This document shows positions 13,701 to 26,076 of a stretch of 64,000 nucleotides of DNA, piece by piece. Origin of the DNA: Tyto alba (Eukaryota; Chordata; Aves; Strigiformes; Tytonidae); contig NW_024881322.1 in the NCBI RefSeq assembly GCF_018691265.1, positions 11,335,989-11,399,988 on the forward strand. The letters run 5' to 3'. The position numbers were made by a program, and so were the translations under genes. The notes beneath the pieces are model-generated. The model saw only the letters and a program-made list of their open reading frames with translations. It was not told the origin of the DNA and did not search any database. Each line of letters opens with the position of its first letter. Position 1 is the first letter of the stretch.

Positions 13701-16524
13701 GTAGCACCATATGGAGTGCTCTGCTGAGGCTGGGGCAGGCTCAGTCTTTCCTTTGCTCACAAGGCAAATGACATGGCTATGAAAAAGACAGAGGGGGCAC
13801 ATTGCAAGAAGTGTTGTCAGGCAGAAAATTAAAAAGCCATCATACCCGACTCTAGTGGGACCTTACCTGGAAGGTTACATACAGCTTTTGCATTTAACCA
13901 AAAAAAGCCCTGAAGGAGAACAATTAAAAAGCCACTTCCTGTCCTTATCTCAGCCCAAGAGCCTTTTGTTATATTTTCTCTCCCCTGTCCAGCTGAGAAG
14001 GGGGAGCAATAGAGCAACTTTGGTGGGGACTTGGGATCCAGCCAGGGTCAACACACCACAGCATCTCAACAGTAAATGCCAGAGTTTGGGGCGGGAGAAA
14101 ACTGTTTAAGCAAAGGAACATTAAGAAATGTCTGTGGACACATTCTGTCTGGAATTCAGAAAAGCTTCAGATCATGAGAGGAATAGTATTTGTTAATAGA
14201 CTGGTAGACAAGAGGAAGGAATCTAGAAACATTTAATTTAAACAGCCTTATTTATGAGATGTACAACATAGTTGTTGGCACTATCTTGAAGTAGTAGACT
14301 CGCTAACCCAGTAAGTTCCTTCTGTGACTTTCATTTTTTTCTTTCCAAAGATCCCCAGTGCAGACTTCGTCTCCAGTGCAAGTCAGGAGAATGAGACACA
14401 CCTCTACATTCAGTGTTTTTCAGAACCATCACTCTCAAAGTCAGGCTTTAAAGAGTAAGTGCAGCTTGGTTCCCATTCAAGCCATCAAAAATTGAAGATA
14501 CCAAGCATTTTACCTGCATAAGCATTCCTAGATCAAGCCTTTAGCTTTTCACTTACATCTCTGTCTGTAGAGCTTCTCAGACCAGCTGAAGTCTCTCCTT
14601 GTTCAACCAGGACATGCTCAGATTTTACTTACTAGAACCTCAACAATGTACTAAAGCTCAGGTTGACCATGAGTTCAAATTAGTGCTGGGATAAAGAATG
14701 CCAGAGCTACTTTATTAATTTTATTATCTCTGTCTGCACACAAGTCTCAACAGGAATTTTAGCCCACAGGGGATGGGAAGATGTAGTGGTTTGATATTTT
14801 ATTGCAAATAGAGTAATGAAGGAGGGGGAGAGAAGAGAGGGAGAAGGCTGAAGTGAGGTGTGAGTGGATATTTTCGGATGTCAAAGTCTGTTATATCGTC
14901 ATTTGCATGAATCAATATTATATTTAAAGCTGAAAGATCTCATAGCTACTGCGAAGGACCAGCTGGTTTAAAAACAGTACTACCTCTGACATTTATAAGC
15001 ACCCTTGGCAGGTGCAGCACTCAGCTTTTATTTTTTTTCTTTATAATTTTGGAAAGATGGCTCTGATATATCTCTTTAATATCTCCCCCCCCCAAGACAT
15101 TTTTCTTTTTAATAGACTACAGTATCAATTCACTCAAAAATAACTTTTAATTAATAAAATTATTTACTTAACCCCACTATAGCTATTCTATTGTTATTGT
15201 TCTACTGACCTTTAGCCCTCTCTTCTTTTTCCAATAATGACATATGAAAAAGGAGAAAGGATGAGGTATAATCTGTGTCAGTATGACCAGCTGTGGCCGC
15301 CTTATGCACACCAGTATCTGTACTAACATGCAGGTATGGCTATCATCAGCACAACAAATTTGGTCAGCCCTAGAATGGAAGCATGCAGCACTTCAACAAG
15401 GATATTCCTACAGACACTTCACATGCCCCCTCTGCTTGAATTAAAGTGAAATAGCAAACAGACCTGGAAACAAAACATGGTTTCCATCCTGCAGATTAAA
15501 ATAAAATAAACATTTTTTTTAAGTCACGTTGCTCAGGATTCATATGAAATCAGGTGTGTCAAAAAAACACTTTTGTGTTAAACAAATAATGAGGGAAAAA
15601 AACAGCCCACTCCTTTCAGAACAGATGACTTGACCTGCTCACTGGTTAGCACACTCACTCAGGATGTGGGCCAGCCATGCTGAAATCCCTTCTTTACCTG
15701 ACTGAACAGAAGCTCAGCGTTCAAGGAAGCATCCTAACTATCAGGCAACAGGCTGATGGGGAACAACTCAGGGAACATTCAGTTCTTCACGTGAAGTGTA
15801 AAGCAGACCCACAACTGAACAGCCAACAAGAGCACCTGTCTCAGTTGGGGACTGATTTGAAGAGTTACCACCCGCTAGTTAAGGCTAGAAGAGTGTGTTA
15901 AGTAATTAGGTTATTGACTACTTTGCCTCTTCTTCATTGTCACTTTGGCTTAAAAAAAAAAAAATCCTGGCAAGATCTTCATTAGAATATCTCTAAAGTT
16001 ACCATTTTCCAATGGAAGTTACAATTCATGCATCTGTTGTGGACTAAATCCATTCATCTATACAGGAAGAAAACAGCTACAATGCTCAAGTAATACTGTC
16101 ATTTAAATCTTGTCAACAGACTATTGTTTTAATAGTAGAAGCACCTAAAACCATCTAGGAGACTGCAGAAATAAGTTGGACCCTGCAGACATTATTTACA
16201 ACACTTTTTAGTCTGCATATGACTAAAGACAAGAGAGTTCTGCTTTAAATAGTGAGCCCAGACTTGAACTTGATAGAATTACTCTAAATATAACAAATTT
16301 ATCATAAACCACAAGAGAAAGTCCATCAGTAGCTAATTCACAGATCGTCAGACCTAAAATAAAATTGCATTTGATAGGTCAGCTTTATTCAAGAAACCAC
16401 TTGAGATTAACAGCACTTGTCAGAAAGTAAGAGAAATGAAGAATTCTGGAGTTACCTCTCTCATAACATAGGCTTTCCAACATAGCCTAATTTTTCCTCA
16501 AGAAGAAAAATGGAAGCATTTGGC

Positions 16525-16539
16525 TATATATATATATAC
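16525..16539. repeat. (TA)n run
   Basis: About seven TA units between GGC and CACCATGG. A simple repeat. Confidence 0.85.
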
Positions 16540-17733
16540 ACCATGGTAACAACGAATACCTTCATAGGTAAACACAGGCATCTGTGTTCCTGTGCAAGAG
16601 CAGTTACCTGACTTAAAAAGCATGGAAGCAACACAACACCAGGGAAGGCTGATCACATGCCATAGAACTTATTTGCCCAAAGCCAGTAAGTGTAAGCTGC
16701 TTGATATAAGCAAGCAACAGTTCCTAGTAAAGAAAGATTTATTTGCTTTCTCTTCACAAGTGGAGAATATCTGACCACAAAGCAGCCAGCTACCTCCTCC
16801 ATAGCCAAATCAGAAGATCATCTACAGAGATGGAGTTAGACACTTAATCTAACTACTTAATCTATATTTGTATTAGCACTTATAAAATACTTCCTTTCCT
16901 GTATTAGAAGGCTGAGTGAATTGTCAAGGATCACTATACAAAGCCCTGACGTTTGTTAATATGGATGCTTATGAAAGAATAAGTATACTACTGCTGTGCA
17001 GAAGCCAAGTAGTTCAACTATGTTTGCCTTCAGTTTATGGCATACTTTCCCAGAACAGTAACAGTTTATTTCCCCCATCTTTCTAGCACAGTTAATCAAC
17101 CTTCCAAAGAAATCTGAAAAAAATTTATTACTTACCTTGCTTTTTCCTCTCTCTGGAAAGAAATGATTGATTGGGAAGGGACACAGAACAGAAATGCTAC
17201 TGAAATGTCAGGCTCTAATTTCTTACAAAATATTATTAAAAATGTTATTTTAGTCTATGCATTTGTCACTTGCAACATGTTCATGAGCAAAGCTTACAAA
17301 ACAGAGCATAAGAAAAATCTCGCAACAACTTTCAAGAGAAATGTCTTCTCTCCAAGACAAATTTCATTGGTGTTGGTGTAATGGAATAAAAGTAAAGAAG
17401 TTCATTGCTGAAAAAAGCTTTCTGCTTGGAAGCAGGCTAGATGCTAAAGCAGATCTTGACTCATTTCAAGGTCATTTCTCTTTCCACTTGCACGCTTTCT
17501 GATGCATCATGCAGGAAATCAGTTTTTTGGTACTGGGGCAGCAATGCAAAAAGCAAAAGCTTGTTGGGTCCCAAGTGCCAGTGTTTCAGATTCCCAGAGC
17601 TTATAAAATGAGGATAATTAAATATATCAATATCCCAAGAGTATTGTGAATATTAATTAGCCAACAAATTTAGAGCACTTTGAGAATGAAAAGTACTCTG
17701 TGTCAGTATTTACTGCTATCTTTACACATACTG

Positions 17734-17760
17734 AAAAAAAAAAAAAAACAAAAAAAAAAA
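17734..17760. repeat. Interrupted poly(A)
   Basis: A stretch of A residues with a single C. No recognisable retroposed body lies directly 5' of it, so I do not call it a retroposon tail. Confidence 0.85.
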
Positions 17761-18166
17761 TTACTTTTTTAGATTTATAGGAGAAAATGCATCAAGATGT
17801 TGGAATTCATAGTAGTAAGCCCTTCTGCTAATGCAACTTTTCAGACTTATTTCAAGAAACCACAACTGTAGACTGTTAGTGCAATCATTATAGAAGATGG
17901 CAACTCTTGAGCTCAGAAATTAAGTACAAGAGCTGTTAAAAATAGTGAGAGAAGTCAAATTAAGTCTGGAATAATAATTGGCAGAAAAATTAATTTATCA
18001 GTTTTCTAACCAGGATAGAACACGATTCAAGAGAAACATAATTCAGCACATTCAATTCTGAAGTGAACAAATTAAGCTATAATAGATACTGTTCACTGAC
18101 TTAAGAGCATTCTGTGTGCACAGAATGGCTATGAGCAGATCAGTTCCTTCAACTATTTCACTAAAA

Positions 18167-20280
18167 CACAGAATCACAGAACTGTAACGGTAGGAAGGGA
18201 CCTCTGAAGATCATCTAGTCCAGCTCCTCTGGCTTGGAAAGGTCAATGAAAGCAGGCTGCTCAGGGCCATGTCTGGATTTTGAGTAACTCCAAGGATGGA
18301 GATGCCACAGACTCCCTTCCCTGGGCAATCTGTTTGTCAGTCACTCCACCCAGCTTATATCTTCAATTCCTTGATGTATTTAGAAATGACTTCCAGAAGA
18401 ATTTGCTCCATCATCTTTCCCAGTTATCAAGGTAAAGGCGACTGGCCTGTAGATTGCTGGATCCTCCTACTTGCCCTTCTTGAAGATAGGACTCCACAGG
18501 AACTTCATCTTAAACTCCATGACCTTTCAAAGACAATCAAGAGTAGCATCATAATGACATGGCCCCACTCCCTCAGCACTCATGGGACCCACCTGGTCAC
18601 ATCTACTTGTATACGTCCAGTTTAAACGTTCCCTAACCTTATCCTCCCCCACTAAGGGTAAGTCTTCCTTGGCTCCAGGCTTTCCCAGGAGTCACAGGGG
18701 GCTGGGACTCTTGAGGGCAGATCTTTCCAGCAAAGACCAAGGCAAAGGAGGCATCAAGTACCTTGGCCTTTTCCATATTCTTTGTCATCAGGACACCTCA
18801 TTCAGTACCAGGCCCACATTTTCCCTAGTTTTCCTTTTGCTTCCAAAATACCTGGTGCAAGCCTTTCTCATTCTCTCTCATGTCACTTGCTAGATTCTAC
18901 TACATACAGGCTTTGGATTTCTTGATCTCATTTCTGCACACTCTGACAGCATTTTTGTATTCCTCCTGGATCAACTGACTACTTACATTGTTTTCTCACT
19001 CTTTATATTCAAGTTCTGTCAGGAGCTCCTTGTTCATCCACGTAGACCTCCTGCCACTCTTGCCTGTCTTCCTGAAAATAAAAATGGCTTGTTCTCAACC
19101 TTGGAGCAGCTCACTGTTAAAAATCATCCATGTTTCCTGGATCCCCCTTCTCTCCAGGACTGTATCCCATGGGATCCTTTCAAGCAGGTCCCCAAACATG
19201 CCAAAGTCAGATCTTCTGAATGCCAAGACTGTGATCCTGCTGTTTGCCTTGATCCTTCCTCTCAGGATTCTGAAGTCCACTATCTCAAGGTCACTGCAGT
19301 TGAGGCCACTCCTGACCTTCACATTCCCAACCAGTTCTTCCTTGCTTGTACGTATCAGGTCCTGCAGAGCATCTCTCTTCATCGGTTCCTCGATTACCTG
19401 TGTCAGGATGTTATAAACACACTCCAGAAAGAATTCTCCTGGATTGCTTGTGCCCTGACGTGTTGCCCCTCCAGCACGATAGGGGTGTTTAAAGTCCCCC
19501 ATAAGGACCATAGCCTGGGAACATGAGACTTCTTCCAGATATCTGAAGGTCTTATTGACATCTTCTCCCTGTTCAGACAGTCTGTAGCAAACACCTACCA
19601 TATCATCCATGTTGGTCTGCGTGCTAATTCTGACCCATAAGCACTTAGCTAGTTCATCATCCATACCAAGACAAAGCTCCAAGTGTTCCCGCTACCTTCT
19701 CACATAAAGGGCAGCTCCCCCTTCTCACTGTCCAGGCTTGTCCTTCCTAAAGAGCCTGTACCCATCCATGATAACACATCAGTTGTGTGAGCTATCCCAC
19801 CCTGTCTCTGATGCCACCAAGACTGTAGCCCTAGAGGCCATTTCTCATGTTGCAAGCATGAGGGTACAGGCACTTCAGAGATGTACCCAGCTGTGCTGAT
19901 TTCCTAGTAAAGGTATGAAAGTTTCATCCATCATTCTGTCTTCTCACCACTCCCTTATTTGTGTGCATACATTTGAGATGGGTCCACTTCATCCATTTTG
20001 TTGATTATAAGGTCTCTTCTGTCCTCACTTGTTTGTGGGTTGACATCTCCCTTGCCTGTAATTCCTAGTTTAAAGCTCTCCTTACTAGGTCAGACAGCTT
20101 GTTGGAAAACATGGGTTTGCCCCACTTGGTCAGGTGGACCCCTTCTCTTTATAGCAGCCCTTGGTCTTCACAGAGGGTCCCCATGGTTGAGAAAATACAA
20201 TATACTTAAAGCACTTCCTATAAAAGAAGTGTCTCCCTGCTTTCAGGCATTCCACAACATACATTTCTGGGGGAAATAAC
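18167..20280 (-). mobile_element. CR1 LINE, 5'-truncated, with internal RT deletion
   Basis: The element reads from right to left. At its 3' end (18167-18185 on the plus strand) two 8-bp CACAGAAT/C units precede the typical avian CR1 terminal block (GGAAGGGACC, GATCATCTAGTCCAGC). At 18322-18335 the minus strand gives NRLPRE, the last conserved ORF2 motif. At 18373-18470 it gives LGKMMEQILLEVISKYIKE, the start of the RT domain. Just upstream is the block matching KKGKKEDPGNYRPVSL, here with an in-frame stop. Next come the EN-RT linker (18600-19090), the endonuclease domain (19095-19682) and more 5' CR1 sequence up to about 20280. The RT fingers, palm and thumb, normally more than 1 kb, are missing between about 18336 and 18372. 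The copy cannot mobilise itself. Divergence is moderate, so it is clearly younger than the other LINE fragments here. The left end is well defined; the right end is approximate. Confidence 0.93.
19095..19682 (-). pseudogene. CR1 ORF2 apurinic-type endonuclease domain remnant
   Basis: A 195-codon uninterrupted frame inside the CR1 element. In CR1 this domain nicks target DNA so that the RT can prime reverse transcription. The frame shows LWVRI, VGVCYR, VLMGDFKHP (residues 59-67), FLEC, QVIEEP, LQDLI and CSDLEIVDF. Two catalytic-motif residues appear lost. The usual GDFNHP has Lys at residue 65 instead of Asn, and the usual SDHE has Leu at residue 132 instead of His. The ATG used is only the first Met in the open frame. 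The original ORF extended further 5' and is now broken, so this is a nonfunctional remnant rather than a gene. Confidence 0.9.
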
Positions 20281-21414
20281 AAATATCAGCTCCCTCTATA
20301 GAGGGAGGAAATTCTTTCTTGCAAAGACCTGTCTCTGAAAATTTCTATTCAGAGCACTGTCTTCAAATTTTGACAACAGATGAGTTAACTTCATTCTGAT
20401 TCATTTCATCTCTACTATGAGTCTATTCTTTCCCAGGATCTGACCCTTGATGTGAGAAACCTGAATTTTCAGATTTAAATGGTTTCTTCAACATTCATGG
20501 AAAGTAGATTAAAGAAATCCAGGTACCTAAACAGTTGGAGAAAACTAATATATAAAATACAAGCAAAAGCAACAGAATTTCTATAATACACTCTGCTTTT
20601 GGAGTACTCATCCTTCTAGCCCACAAAGTACCTCCGAATAAATAGTCTGATGTAATATTTCCAAATCCATCCCAGAGATCTATAATTGTGCTTCTTATTT
20701 TCAGAGATGAGTTATTCAGTCTTATTGATTTTCAATAAAACATAGACTCTTGAATAATTCTCAAAAATGGGGCTATGATACTTTTACAAGTCTTTTAATG
20801 TTAGAAGGGGACAAGGACTTCAGTCATTCAGCAGTCATAAGTTTAACTAAAAATATATTATTCAGATAATTTCACAACAAGAAAGTTTGGACCTTGAAAT
20901 TAACAGGCCAAAGCTGGATAGTAACCAAACAAGCAACCTAGAATTACAATTTAACAGTTCCTTACCCCCACAGCCAAGAAAACCCCTAATTCTGTATTTC
21001 ATCAAATATCCATTTGACTCCTTTACCTTACTTCAGGACTCTTCCTCATTACATTTGTCCCTCAGTCACATTGCACCTGCACACCAAGATCCGTTTTTGC
21101 AAATGCCAAGCCAATTAATTTCTTTTACTAGGATTGCCTTTCATACATCATTAGATTGACACACAGAGGAGTCATTAGAATAACACACATAATACAAGGG
21201 ATGAGGGGGGAGGGAAATCCCTTAGCAAGAAACTTCCCAGCCAAAGGTTTACTATCATTTGAATTGAACAGCCAATCCTAATTTAGAGACACTATGCCCT
21301 TAAATTAAGCTGCCCGGCACTGAGTAAAATAGTATACAACCTGAATCAGTGACCCATCTGCCACTACCAGTCATTCCTGTACAAACAACCAGACCACTGC
21401 ATGCCTTTTAAAAA
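20281..21414. other. Unique sequence between LINE remnants
   Basis: No gene seen. Sequence near the start could be the decayed 5' continuation of the CR1 copy. A 90-codon ORF at 20887-21159 has no recognisable motif. Confidence 0.5.
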
Positions 21415-21700
21415 TCACTTGACAAGAATTTTATGATTCGCGACATTCAAGGCCTTACTAAGGTCCAAAAATAGTACAAGTAATTTTTTAAAAAACTTCC
21501 TCTGTTGCAGCAAGAAAAATATGTCATTACAAACTTTAGTAATGTCAGCAACAGCATTGTGTGCTGAATAGGAGCCTGATTGAAGAATGTTCTAAGAAGA
21601 AAGCCAGGTTGATTTAATCTTTCTATGCCAGGTTTTGGATTTTTTCAGCACAATATACACAGTGGGTAACTGACACAATGAAATCTCCAGCTTCAAGGAG
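21415..21700 (-). mobile_element. Ancient L2/L3-like LINE fragment, reverse transcriptase palm
   Basis: The minus strand from about 21580 down to 21418 reads QSGSYSAHNAVADITKVCND, then a short variable stretch, then LVLFLDLSKALNVANHKIL. The family pattern is QSGFRxxHSTETALxKVxND...LLxLLDLSKAFDTVDHxIL, found in L2/L3-type non-LTR retrotransposons. CR1 itself usually has YLDFCKAFDTVPH, so this copy fits L2/L3 better. The sequence just upstream (21600-21700 plus strand) fits the preceding RT blocks more weakly. A stop occurs at VK* just after the palm motif. The Asp of the LDLS motif is kept, but the AFDTVDH core is eroded. It is a dead, very old insertion. Confidence 0.68.
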
Positions 21701-22311
21701 TTCAATACATTTCAAGTTGTTTTTGTGTCAAAGGGCTGCATTTATACAAGCTGTGTTGGCTAGAAATTATGAAGTCAGAATTGTATTTTGAGCCCACTGG
21801 AAATTTCTAAATGGATTTCTTTTTAATTGAATGACACTTCATTGCAATGAGATAGTTACAAAGCTTTGTTAAAGTACTATGCTTTTTAGCTCTGCGTCTA
21901 CTATAGCATGCTCCCAGAAACAATATTTTAACTTGTGTGTCTGTCTTAAGAACACTAATTGGGTAGGATTGTTTGTCTGGAAATTTTTATCCCTAATACG
22001 GAGCCCTCTAGCTCCTACCAGCACCGACCTCTGTTGTGCTAAGCACCATGCAAACCACTCAGCCTCCAAGCTGCACAGTTTACATTTAGAGCCCACAGTA
22101 ATAACCATCAGTGGAAAGGGGACAGAGAAGCAAAACAATTTGGTTTTGTTTAGATGATCCACCAGAGTCAGAACCAAAGCCAAAACTTCTTACTTCTAGC
22201 CAATATCCATTCTCCTAAACCAGAGGGAGTCAATTCCTAAGTACTACTTTTGCCTGCATTTCTTAGTTTAAGTCATAAAAAGAAAAATTACTAAGCCTGG
22301 TTAGTGACAGG

Positions 22312-22360
22312 TTTCTTCCTCCCTCCCTTCCACCCCCTCTCCCCTCCTTCCCTTTTCTCC
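22312..22360 (+). repeat. Polypyrimidine tract
   Basis: Forty-nine bases are C or T apart from a single A at 22332. Long homopurine-homopyrimidine tracts can adopt triplex (H-DNA) structure. There is no coding exon after it that would make it a splice signal. Confidence 0.9.
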
Positions 22361-23504
22361 AAAAGGTATTTCACATATTGCCAGATTTATCTTGTATGAA
22401 ATTGCCATTGTAGCTGTATCAGGTTATATGGGAGAGAAAAAAATCTTGACAGTTGCAAAAACAAAGTTGTACTGTCCATCCATTCCCAAGATAAAATCAG
22501 GAAGAGTGTTCTGCATAGGATTTCCTGAAAAGAAACAATCATACACACACTAGATTACACTGCAGCACAGTACAATGCATTAGATGTACAAATCACCTGT
22601 ATTTGCATTTGCAGGATTTGTTACATCTGGAAATCCACCACAGAAGGGCATGACACTCAGATTCTATTATCCACCACTTCCAGTTGGAAAAAGATGGGAT
22701 ATCCAGAGTTGATATAACCCTAAATAAGGTTATAGATCACAGTATTTTTTCTGACAGCTAGTCTTTAGTTTTACAGGATGAGTTTGCTATGAAAAATTAT
22801 ATCCACAGCAGAACTGCATAGAGACTTCAATGTAGAGGGATACTGTAGATTAATAGTTTATTAATACTAACAGTATAATTTTGGAGTTTTATATTTTATG
22901 ACCTTCTAAAAAGATCTGTCTCAAACAACTTTTGTTTTTAAAAGGGCACAAATATTGCACAAGGAATATATATTTAAAATTCTTACTTAACATTTAATTT
23001 CTGCTTAACAGTGCAGAAATGCTTAACGTAATTATGAGACAGTTATAAACTACCTTGCCTGAAGAGGCTTCAGGACAGGGTATCCATTTGTTCCACAAAA
23101 CACTATCAGAACATTGCTACAACCAAAGGCCAAAAAGCCAAGAACTGGTTAACTCTTACAACCAAATGTCTTGTAGAAAAATCATGTTTCATGATAATTA
23201 GTTTGCTTTCAGCAATCTTTGTCTCTGGAACTGTTTCCTAACAGCTGTGAAACCTTTTCTTCTTCCAAATAAAAGCTGAGTCGTCAAGGACATGACAATG
23301 ATGAAACACTGAAGCCAGGTGTAAAAAGCAAAATTTGGATTTTTCCATTTGTCACAAGAATGACAACAGGACGTAGTTTTGCCCATGAAAAAAACCCGTC
23401 TCAACTAATTTTTGAAGAAGTGGACCCCGTTGGTTCATCCCCTCATTTTAGAACTTAAAATTTAAGCAGCTGATAATTCTGATTGATTTCTGGACTGCCT
23501 TAAA

Positions 23505-23507
23505 GAA

Positions 23508-23539
<32 letters not shown>

Positions 23540-23570
23540 AAAAACAAAACAAAACAAAAAAAAAAAAAAC
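23505..23570. repeat. (AAAAC)n simple repeat with poly(A)
   Basis: Eight AAAAC-type units in two blocks, separated and followed by longer A runs. No retroposon body is recognised 5' of it. Confidence 0.92.
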
Positions 23571-23971
23571 TTAATTTCAGGTCCTGATGCAGTCTTACCT
23601 ACTCTCCTTTCCTCTTGCATAGAAAATGTTCTAGCACAGTTGGAAGATGGCATGTTTTCAACAGAAAACTCTCAACTTTCTAAGAAATAAAATGTCCATC
23701 TGCTTCCCTTAAAAGTATAAGCTTTTTTGTTGTTGTTGTTTTTGTCAGTACTGGAAAGATGACAAATCTATGTGAGAATGGACTAGGTCATTTTCTGGGC
23801 CACAGAACAAAGTTACTAATTTGTTGATCAGCTGCTGAGGAAACACTTCCAGCATTCCTCAAGACATTAAAGGTATCTCACATGGACATTCAGATATTGA
23901 CTTCAATAGATCAGCATTGAAAAAATGTTTGTAAAATAAGCAAATCTGGAGGAAAAATACCAAGGTTATGC

Positions 23972-24050
23972 CGTTTTGGGTTTTGGTTGGTTTTCTGGAG
24001 AAGTTTTGGTTGGTTTGTTTGGAGATTTTTTGTTTGACAACTGTTGGTTT
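23972..24050 (+). repeat. GT-rich low-complexity tract
   Basis: A T/G-rich stretch in which TTTTGGTTGGTTT occurs twice about 29 bases apart. It is probably slippage-derived. Confidence 0.75.
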
Positions 24051-26076
24051 TTTATATATTACACTTTAAGTATACATCTGAAAACTTTTTATCTAGACAA
24101 AGAACAGAAGTCCAAGACAGCTTAGGTTAAAATAACCAATCTTTTTACTACAAAAGACTACTCATGGGACCTTGGGGCTATGAAAGCCTTGAACTCAAAG
24201 GTACTTAACTACTGACTCAAAACAAAACACGCCCTTAGATGAATGACTTGCTAGAAATGTAGAGCTTTTAGAGGAACCTAGCAGTCTTCTGACTAAAAAT
24301 TAAGCTAGTTATCTTTACACAGTTACATACAAACTGTAAAAAGAAAAAAAAGTTGCAAAAACTTTGTTTTTCATTAAAAAGAAAACCCAAACCACAAGAA
24401 GAGAGTAGACCATAAATTATGATGATGGAAAGGGATTTACCTTCTCTCTTGCTGCTAGTCTCATTTTATTTTAGGGAGAATTTACTAAAGGAAATTCTAG
24501 TGGATTACATTTTGTTTCCAGGCCATTTGTTGCAAACTAGCTGATTAAATAAGAAACTATCACTCACAGATTTAAAAAGTGTTCAAATAGAATTTAGGCA
24601 TTCATATGTAGATTACCAATGCTTTAAAGAGGCATATGAACAACGACATTTACTTTGAAATGTTCCCATTTTAAACAACAGAAATTAAAGAGACTATTAA
24701 ATTAAAAATTAAATCACAATGTTTTTAGCCTGTGGAAGCAGCACAGTTATGGTTACACCCAGTTCCCATCCATACAGGTACAGGGAATTGCAGGTTAATT
24801 CCAAGAGAGATGGCATACCTTCACTGACTATGCCTGCCAAGGATCTCATAAAAAGTCACAGAGATTTGTCTGCTTTCCAAGACAGTGAGGAGCTACATGT
24901 CTGGCCAATATAGCATGAAACTCAAACTAATGAGGCCTAATGAGTAAAAGGCATGTTGTTATGGATTGCTTCTCAGGCAGAGATAAACTTGTAGGTTTTG
25001 CCTGTTCATCCAAAGAGCAGATTGTTCCCAAGTCAGTTGCGAGCAAGATCAAAATCCAGGTATGACAAATTTTTTAAGTGATATTTACTCCATCATAAAA
25101 CTACAATTTGTCAAATGCTAACATTTCACAGAAACACTTTCTTTTGACAGAACACAGGCAGAGGCAGGGCTGGAAATCTGCCTGATTTGTAACTGTTTAT
25201 TTACCTGGCTCCTCAGCAATAAGGAGCTGGATGCAAGGACTTGCAGGTCCCCAAGTCACCTGAGCTCCCAGCTGCCTGACTCCAGCCTCCTACTCACCAG
25301 GGAACCCCAGGAGCCCAGGAAGATGCTGAACAAAACAGATATAATCCTTTTAGTTTCACTAACAACCCCCACTGATTAACAGCAGAAAAACTGTCAACCC
25401 CTGTCAGCTTCACACAGCAGCATTCAGGGATCCTGGGGAGCACACTGAGATTCATAAGCAAAACACTGTGATATTTTAATTGCATGTTCTGTGGGAGGGG
25501 GACAGCGTTTTATTCCAGTTTAGAATTGTCACTGTTTTGTGATGAAAACTGGTGAATAAAAATTTGGTTTCAAGGCCAGATCCGTCAGAACTAAGTGAAT
25601 CGCTCCTATTTGGATACCTTATGATTTCTGGCAAACTACAGTGCTGTTTTCCTTTAAGTTACTTGTCTGAATCGAAGAGACTCATACCAGCAGAGGGGTA
25701 AGCAATAATCCTTTCTCTATGAGTGTGTCCTTCTTACCTGGTAAGAGGAACTAGCTATGAGATATAAGTCTATACCAATATTCAGGGTTTCACCAATATC
25801 AACACCTCAAACAGAGGAGAAAGCTTAATTCAGTAAAACTTTTCACAGAAACAGTGGTCAGATATGATCTGATAAAGTCTAAAAAGTATCAAACAGATAA
25901 TTCGGTCCGTGTGCTGGATGAGCCTAGGGGACCCAGCTGTAGCTCATTACAAAGTCATTCCCACACACTGCAGGAGCACATATGCTCTGTGGCAGCAGGA
26001 CATCTTGTTGCATCTTTGCTCAACAGCTAAACTTAATTATTTATATCATTAATTATTATAACATTATTATAACCAT

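Larger units (their letters stand above)
13701..18166. other. Unique AT-rich sequence with simple repeats
   Basis: No gene recognised. ORFs are at most 84 codons. It contains a C9 run near 15085, a TA run at 16525-16539 and poly(A) at 17734-17760. Part of 13700-13760 may continue the neighbouring CR1 fragment, but too degenerately to call. Confidence 0.5.
21701..26076. other. Unique AT-rich sequence with simple repeats
   Basis: No gene recognised. It contains a polypyrimidine tract (22312-22360), an (AAAAC)n repeat (23505-23570), a GT-rich tract (23972-24050), and a more GC-rich patch at about 25190-25480 without a coding signal. Confidence 0.5.

Noticed and set aside
19089..19526. 145-codon plus-strand ORF over the CR1 copy
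   Set aside because: It is the antisense shadow of the CR1 endonuclease frame on the minus strand.
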